Positions 58,731 through 64,000 of a stretch of DNA of 64,000 nucleotides are shown here, piece by piece. The DNA comes from Isoetes taiwanensis. Its lineage: Eukaryota > Streptophyta > Lycopodiopsida > Isoetales > Isoetaceae. The notes under the pieces were generated by a model, which ran no database searches, was not told the origin of the DNA, and saw only the letters and a program-made list of their open reading frames with translations. Both the position numbers and the translations under genes were made by a program. Where the stretch lies: assembly GCA_021234155.1 (NCBI GenBank), contig JAJEKV010000051.1:8452105-8516104 (forward strand). The letters run 5' to 3'. The number at the start of each line of letters is the position of its first letter. The first letter of the stretch is position 1.

Positions 58731-58893
58731 AAACAGCTGATTCAGCTTCAGAAGCTTTGTCTGCAGACTTATTATCTACCTCAGTTACTTGTTTTCTACC
58801 TCTGCTGAGTTACTTGTTTTCTACCTTGCTACTATTTATTTCTTTTTCTTATTATTTAGGTTCATTTTGGCCTTGCGTTTTTTGGGCCTTATG

Positions 58894-58919
58894 CCTTCTC
58901 GACTTGTGAGTCGAGAAGG
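58894..58919. repeat. Single palindrome related to the array
   Basis: CCTTCTCGACT (58894-58904) and AGTCGAGAAGG (58909-58919) pair around TGTG. It is clearly related to the array half-site at 56354 and lies about 600 bases from the right end of the 4.08-kb element. Confidence 0.9.
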
Positions 58920-59065
58920 TTGAGAATAATAGTATTTAATTTAATAGTTAATACTAGTATTTCATTTTTTTTAAATAATATTTAATTTTTATTTTTAATA
59001 TGAGATTTAATTTCTTTCTTTAATTTATAATATTTAGTTTTTATTTATTTATTTTTTTTTAAGGG

Positions 59066-59180
59066 GAGATCCTCTCTCCTCCTAACTCTCCTTGCCCCTA
59101 ACCCTCCCCCCTTTGCCCAGTCTTCCCCATCTTCTCCTTCCCTCCCTCCCTCCCTCCCTCCCTCCCTTCTTTTGCCCCTT

Positions 59181-59216
<36 letters not shown>

Positions 59217-59395
59217 CTCTCTCCCTCCCCACTTTTCTCTCGTGGCCTCTCTCCCCCCCTGCCTTTCCTACCTCTCCCTCCCTCCCTCCTCCCTCTCCCT
59301 ATTCCTTTGCCTCCCTCCCTTCGTCCCCCCTCCCTTTCATCTTCCCTTCCTTCCTACCATTTTTTTTCCACCGTCTCCCTTTCTTTTCTCAGATT
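59066..59395. repeat. Long polypyrimidine tract
   Basis: About 330 bases almost entirely C and T, including (CCCT)n at 59138-59167 and (CT)14 at 59186-59213. Pro/Ser/Leu-rich frames here are artefacts of composition. Confidence 0.9.
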
Positions 59396-59848
59396 ATTCT
59401 TTGTAAATGTTATTGTAGTCAAGCATTCAATTCAAAAAAAAAAAAAGTATGAGTCCCATTTTCAGTCTGAGTCCCAAATTTCGAGATTTGACCCACTTTA
59501 ATTAAATACGACTTATAGTAGAATTTCTTACTGCTGGATCTCTATTATGGTGCAAGGAAAGAAGGCATCCTTTCCTTCTACTGCTGGCATATACAGCCTA
59601 TAAGCAAACTCAGATCTGATAGAGTAAAATTAGATATGATAGAGCAAAGCAGTTTAAAAGAGTCTTTTGTACTTTAGATATGATAGAACAAAATGAATTT
59701 AAAAGAGTCTTTCGTACTTCAGATATGATAGAACAAAACGAATTTAAAAGAGTCTTTTGTATTTCTGATCACCTGCATCAGTACGAAAAGAAGATGCTTA
59801 GTGTGGTCCCAACTGACATTGCCAATGCAAATTCATATAAGAAACAAT

Positions 59849-60212
59849 GCATTTAACACATTTAAATTAAAATCCCCCTTAAACCCCCTTTGGTTTGGGT
59901 GCATATTCACACGGAGGGTTACTCCGGGCAACGTTAGCTGTCGGATTGGCATATTTGCCCTTTATTCCAAGATCTGGACCGTATATAGCGATCCTCATTT
60001 GTGGGGTATGCATGTACAAATTTTTGTATACTGTATATTAAAGTTTGTAAAATACTATAAGGTTTGAGAGAATGTACTTAATGGTGTTAATTTTGTACAT
60101 GTATTGTAAATATATTTTTGGGGCTCTCGCTGCCCTAACGTAACCCCGTGTAAATATGCACCCAAACCAAAGGGGGTTTAAGGGGGATTTTAATTTAAAT
60201 GTGTTAAATGCA
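59849..60212. mobile_element. 364-base element with 66-base inverted repeats
   Basis: The left arm (59849-59914: TGCATTTAACACATTTAAAT, then CCCCCTTAAACCCCC and TTTGGTTTGGGTGCATATT) and right arm (60147-60212) are complementary with about one mismatch (TTCACACGG against TTTACACGG). The interior is about 230 bases. No coding sequence. It fits a miniature inverted-repeat transposon. The exact ends and target duplication could not be fixed. Confidence 0.88.
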
Positions 60213-60274
60213 ATGGTTTATGTTAATAATGTTAATGGTAGTTGTGTGTTGATTGTTATATTAAAAAAAAATTT

Positions 60275-60289
60275 GGGCCCTTCGGGCCC
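60275..60289. repeat. GGGCCC-TTC-GGGCCC hairpin
   Basis: A perfect 6-base-pair stem with a 3-base loop in AT-rich sequence, preceded by A9 and followed by TAACTAAAG. It may be a chance palindrome or a terminator-like stem at an element end. Confidence 0.7.
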
Positions 60290-61233
60290 TAACTAAAGCA
60301 AACATAGGTAAACTTTATGGGCCAGTTAGCCTGTTTATGTAAGTATGTAAGTGCCAAGAAATATACAAATAGGAGTTTTAATTCCATATCGACATGCATT
60401 TTACAAAGATCAGCAAATAGGACCATCTTTGTATCTTACGTCTTTGTATCTTTTGTCCGTAAAAATGGAGTGGCCTTCCAATATGACGGAGTCGTTCAGT
60501 TAAAGAATTAGATTCTGCAACAATCTGTGTACCGAATGTAAAGCTTTTTTTTTTCTAGTAAAAAGCACCAAGAACTGAATAAACATTTGTTTGAACACCA
60601 CATCACGCTTCTTAAGAGATAAATTCCAAAAGCTAAGCTTTAGGAGGACTTGCAATTCCCTTATGAGTATATCTGCTTGACCCGAACATAAGCGAGGCAT
60701 ATTTCAAAGTCTGCACGGCTGCTGTTTACAAAAAAACATGTGAGCCTTTCAAATATGTTACAGAGATATCATCCAACACAAGATTTAGCTTCCTTGTCAA
60801 AAAACATATTCTCATGCAACATATTCTCTTGCAATCAAGACATCCAACCTGTCTTTTCTGCTTCATTTTGTGCTTGAACTTCAAAATCCCCTCAATAGAA
60901 TGAGGAATCAGGTTGAATAGGGCAAGAGATAGCCCATTTTCATGCAATCAGGGCACGCATACAAAATTGTCCTAAATCAAATATTTTATAGCTTCCACTG
61001 CATTCTTTGCAAGACACAAATATTATGCCGTGATAACATTAGAGGCCTTTGTGGATGTGTCTCTAGGGAGGCCAACAAGCATCTCCTGCAAAATAAAATC
61101 ATCATTCAGCAGTTGCATCTCGTCTACTCTTAAGAAAAACATGGTGTCTACAAATCCATTTGGAAACATCTCTATGCCGCGCTTATACCAGCAGACAAGA
61201 TTGCAAACTCAAAACTGGCAATCCGTCCTCCTC
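60290..61233. other. No gene recognised
   Basis: Lies downstream of the HECT relic's stop codon (minus strand). No motif is recognised; it could include the 3' untranslated region of that gene. Confidence 0.4.
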
Positions 61234-61973
61234 TTAACCAAAGCCAAATCCTTCACTTGCTTCGTGGATAGCTAAAAACAAACGTTCTTGCAATTGTTCT
61301 TTTGAAGAGTACTCAGGCAAATCGAGCTGGTTAAAACTATCATTGAAAATAAGGGCGACTTCGTAAACATGCTTGCACTTATTTATAAAAAGCTACAGGC
61401 ATTTTATTAATAACACAACATTACTATGTATGTGCAGAGGGTAAACGCTCGGGAGCTCCATATACCTTGTGTATCTGGAATCTCTGAGGACCAGAAATAC
61501 CTTGCAAAGCTCTGAATCCTTCCAACGGCACCTAAGTTCATAAAAAAGAAAGAGGGTATAAAGAAACATTCTTAGGTAATAAATTCAAGAGACTAAAGGT
61601 ACCTTTGATGTGCCAGTTATGAACTGAAGAAGTTGAGCCATGTCTTCTTTATTAAAACCTTGAACAACATCCCAAAACCACTGGACGACGGGCGTCTTTT
61701 TGTGTAGCCAGTATACTCAGTATTGGCGTTGAGGTCCTCGACTGCAAAGGACAAACATTTCTCAATCCGTATGCATAAACAGTTCCAACTAATAAGCCAC
61801 TAATAAGCAGTTCCAACTCCTTATCATTGAAAATTCCAATCAACTCTCTAGAGACCAATTCATTGAATCCTTCAAGAAAGGAGTTGATTTGATACATGTT
61901 CATGCTTGTTTTCTGCAGTGACGTGAACGTTACGACCCCATGGATGAGCTCATAGTCGGTTCTCTTCACAACC
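61234..61973 (-). pseudogene. UPL1/UPL2-like HECT ligase, C-terminal exons
   Basis: The C-lobe of a plant HECT E3 ubiquitin ligase, read in four blocks. (1) To 61973, after acceptor TTTTATTTTAG: DYELIHG, then in a shifted frame QINSFLEGFNEL and RELIGIFNDKELELLISGL. (2) 61741-61603: DLNANTEYTGYT, WDVVQGFNKEDMAQLLQF and TGTSK, donor AAG|GTACCT. (3) From 61531: [20 protein letters not shown] and [15 protein letters not shown]. (4) 61345-61234: FNQLDLPEYSSKEQLQERLF and AIHEASEGFGFG, then TAA. The catalytic TCFNQ stretch is split or altered: THT is followed by TAG, and FNQ restarts 90 bases later without the Cys codon. The DLVAEHRL part before QIN is also missing. Together with the frameshifts this points to a pseudogene. 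Confidence 0.85.
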
Positions 61974-62770
61974 CTAAAATAAAAATACAGAACCCTTAGC
62001 ACCTGCATACCTGACAGGAGAGAATGCTTCAGCTAACTCTAAAATACCCTAAAGTGAAACATCTCGATGCTTGCATGTATGGCTTATTAAAAAGAAATAG
62101 AAGAATAAAAATAAAAGAGGGTAAACCATTGGGGATATGGAATTTAGACAATAAAAATGCGGAGTACACTCTAGATATACTGATTAGTATGCCTCGTGTA
62201 ATACGCCCATGAAATCATATGAAAACCATGCCAAAAAGCGTATAAAATCACAAAAAAAACCCCTGTTATAATGCTACATATTCATATAAGAAACACGCAT
62301 CTGAAATTGTTGCAATTACTTATGCTCAATTGAAAAGAAGGAACGAGTTGCTAGTTCCCTCTTTAAGGAGGTTTCCAAAGATCTACTACCTGTTAAACAT
62401 AAGAGGAGGTCAAACTATGGGAAGCTTCAGAATCTGAGTAGCAAGCTTTGTAGTAAGCTGTAACTGCAATTCAAACCTGTTTATAGAGTACAAAACAAAT
62501 ACTACAGCTCATAACCTTCTAAGATCTAAGAGATCCATCGTGACTTATCTTCTACACTCTAAATCTCCATTAAAACACACCAAAAACATCCTCTCTTGTC
62601 ACGATGGTCCACCATAGCTCATATTCTAGATTCCAAATCTCACATTATAACCCATCTTTCCCACCGAAGATGTCCCACTGAAGATGCTGGATGCCGCTAC
62701 TTCTGCCGGACCTGAAAATGACACAGGTAAGTATAAGCCCTAATCTAGAGATAAGGTTTTCTACAACTGT
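61974..62770. other. No upstream HECT exons seen
   Basis: The minus-strand sequence upstream of the HECT exon shows no further recognisable HECT coding text, so the gene is 5'-truncated or has a long intron here. Confidence 0.4.
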
Positions 62771-62774
62771 GCTG

Positions 62775-62865
62775 GCATATCAGACATAGGGATATTTTGA
62801 TAATTTAAAGAAATACAGGGATATTTTGATAATTTAAACAAAATACAAGGGTATTTTCATAAATT
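62775..62865. repeat. Three-copy tandem repeat, about 35-base period
   Basis: AGGGATATTTTGATAATTTA with AA-AAATAC occurs twice, and a diverged third copy (AGGGTATTTTCATAAATTG) follows. Confidence 0.9.
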
Positions 62866-62924
62866 GCCCTTTTTTATTTAGCAGGGTTGCCTAACCCCCC
62901 CTGCCCACTTTCCGGCGTTTCTAG

Positions 62925-63020
62925 TTATGCCACGTGTCGTGACACACCAGCAAAAATTATTGCAGGCCGTTAGATCTCCAATATTTTGCATCGACGGCCT
63001 GTAAAATTAGAAAATACCCT
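62925..63020 (+). promoter_or_regulatory. G-box and CGACGGCC inverted motif
   Basis: GCCACGTGTCGTGACAC contains a CACGTG G-box. It is followed by GGCCGTTAGATC and, inverted 25 bases later, ATCGACGGCC. It lies 85-180 bases upstream of the start at 63105. The GGCCGT-AGATC unit is the one seen in the modules of the first 39 kb. Confidence 0.4.
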
Positions 63021-63104
63021 GAAAATCTGGTTGCCTTCCTTTGCGCAGCTAAATTCCCTCTTCCGACCTTCCCTCCTCTGTTTCTGCTTTCTCGAATTCG
63101 ATGG

Positions 63105-63239
63105 ATGGAGAGGGCGACGAACTTGAAACTGCCAGTTTACTCCATAAAATATCTTGTTGATGTCGGCAATATCTCCGCAGAGGTACTCTCACAAACCCTT
63201 CTAGAGGTAGCCAAGCTTCGGCAAGCTTGGGCTCGGTAA
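63105..63239 (+). CDS. Short open frame, unidentified
   Basis: Reads MERATNLKLPVYSIKYLVDV, then GNISAEVLSQTLLEVAKLRQ, to a stop at 63237. It may instead be a first exon, since GCAGAG|GTACTC at about 63180 offers a donor. An alternative start lies four bases upstream at 63101 in another frame (MDGEGDELETASLLHK). It is preceded by a pyrimidine-rich leader and the G-box region. I do not recognise a family. Confidence 0.4.
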   Translation: MERATNLKLPVYSIKYLVDVGNISAEVLSQTLLEVAKLRQAWAR

Positions 63240-64000
63240 TCTTGTGGCAATGGAATAGGGCGGACCCTAAGCTCCAATAGAAGCATAGTTTTTCTTTGGG
63301 ATTTTGTAGATTCTTGGACCGTAACTCTCTGCCTTGACCTCTCCAAGAGATCTATTTCATATGTCATGATGGTTTATTTTTATTGTATGTTTTGGCGTTA
63401 CTTTCTTAAATCATTCTTACGTCCTAATATTTCTTGAGTTTGGCTATGGGTTATGCGATGGTTTTTCGGCGGTTTGGCATTTACAACTTATCTTTATCTT
63501 GAGCATGATCTTCGTAGTCCCAAAGCTAGATCTTGTCTTTATAAGTTTCAAGACTATTTTCTTGTCTATATAGATTTAGATTCGACATCAAAAGGTTTGC
63601 AAAGTTTGCGAAGAAATCTTGGCCACTTGAGGTCTACTCATTTAAAATCTTAACCCGAGTGCTAGCTCTTAAAAGAGCTTAGATGTTACTAACAACTTAT
63701 TTGTATTGAAGCATGTTCAATTGACATGATGGTTGGCTTCGATCATAATTTTATTACGGTGAGCAGATTGTTATTAAAGGGGAAAATGAGAACAAAGGGA
63801 ACTACTGGGGGCTTTAATTTGACATATTCTATTTAAGAAGTGCGAAACATCGGTGAGTTCCAAGAAAGATCCTTTACATACAAAGACATAGCAAAGCATA
63901 ATTGATTTATTTTCATGGCTTCAAGCCGAAAAACAAACAGGACCATGAGCATTTTCGAAGGCTAAGCTCCGTTCTTGGAGTAAAAACGTGCAAGGTTTTT
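63240..64000. other. No gene recognised
   Basis: If the frame at 63105 is a first exon, this could be its intron. A plus-strand frame at 63453-63653 (RSPKARSCLYKFQDYFLVYI) is unidentified. Confidence 0.35.

Larger units (their letters stand above)
55438..59514. mobile_element. 4.08-kb terminal-inverted-repeat element
   Basis: The left end AAGTCGTATTTAATTAAAGT plus GGGTC (55438-55462) is perfectly repeated in inverted orientation at 59490-59514. ATAG flanks both ends (55434-55437 and 59515-59518) and is a likely 4-base target duplication. No transposase is recognised inside. The interior holds the palindrome array at 56165-56519, an AT-rich part, GC-richer exon-like text at 57300-58730, a single related palindrome at 58894-58919, and pyrimidine-rich sequence. 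It is best described as a non-autonomous DNA transposon that may carry captured sequence. Confidence 0.75.

Noticed and set aside
58419-58909. Repetitive frames (PNPNPN, SKSKSK, DLDLDL)
   Set aside because: All derive from translating the (GGATTT)n microsatellite in different frames.
59092-59501. Proline/serine/leucine-rich proteins over 100 codons
   Set aside because: Open only because of the CT/CCCT microsatellites; all three frames are open at once.

Overview
The window looks like nuclear DNA of a land plant, most likely a fern (a lycophyte is the main alternative). The evidence is: relics of plant gene families (RuBisCO small subunit, PLS-type PPR proteins, a HECT ligase of the UPL type, a class III peroxidase, a U-box/ARM protein and a KIN14B-interacting WD40-like protein); AT-rich, intron-like spacers; LINEs that end in microsatellites; and many short inverted-repeat elements. 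I see no prokaryotic genes, rRNA, convincing tRNA or CRISPR array. Almost every gene-like stretch is broken by small indels or stops, so this is mainly a graveyard of gene fragments and mobile elements.

Positions 1-39000 have a distinctive layout. Six copies of a roughly 200-500 base module lie at about 0.70-1.11, 8.44-8.80, 15.50-15.85, 23.28-23.65, 30.17-30.38 and 38.38-38.90 kb, all in the same orientation. Each has a core near AATATAATTGTATATATA and, in most copies, GGCCGAGATC-type motifs. Read on the minus strand, each module looks like a TATA box plus leader, and from the second copy on a different candidate exon lies within a few hundred bases: rbcS (copy 2), an unidentified exon (copy 3), an actin-related-protein-7-like start (copy 4), an unidentified 145-codon frame (copy 5) and another unidentified exon (copy 6). 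Further downstream, also on the minus strand, are PPR, WD40-like, FKBP-like and glycosyltransferase-like pieces. The pattern suggests a repeat family that carries a promoter and accompanies unrelated gene fragments.

Positions 39000-48500 hold gene-poor sequence, two AT-rich terminal-inverted-repeat copies (42.6-44.9 kb), an intronless decayed copy of a plant FAD-dependent oxidoreductase (45.1-46.2 kb), a cluster of five hairpin-like repeats with a shared loop and variable stems (46.46-46.69 kb), and a 5'-truncated LINE ending in (TATTC)13.

Positions 48500-55400 hold a decayed U-box/armadillo gene on the plus strand. It is split by a nearly full-length minus-strand LINE (endonuclease, reverse transcriptase, zinc-knuckle tail) that ends in (AAGG)6 as read on the plus strand. 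A 139-base direct repeat lies around this insertion, but not where a normal target-site duplication would be. A class III peroxidase first exon with its own TATA region follows on the minus strand.

Positions 55438-59514 form a 4.08-kb element with 25-base terminal inverted repeats and a probable 4-base target duplication. Near its left end it carries six tandem copies of a palindrome of about 30 bases, and a related palindrome lies near its right end. Downstream are a 364-base element with 66-base inverted repeats, the 3' end of a UPL1/2-like HECT gene on the minus strand, and a short plus-strand reading frame of unknown function near 63.1 kb.

All gene names come from reading conserved motifs by eye; no database search was done.
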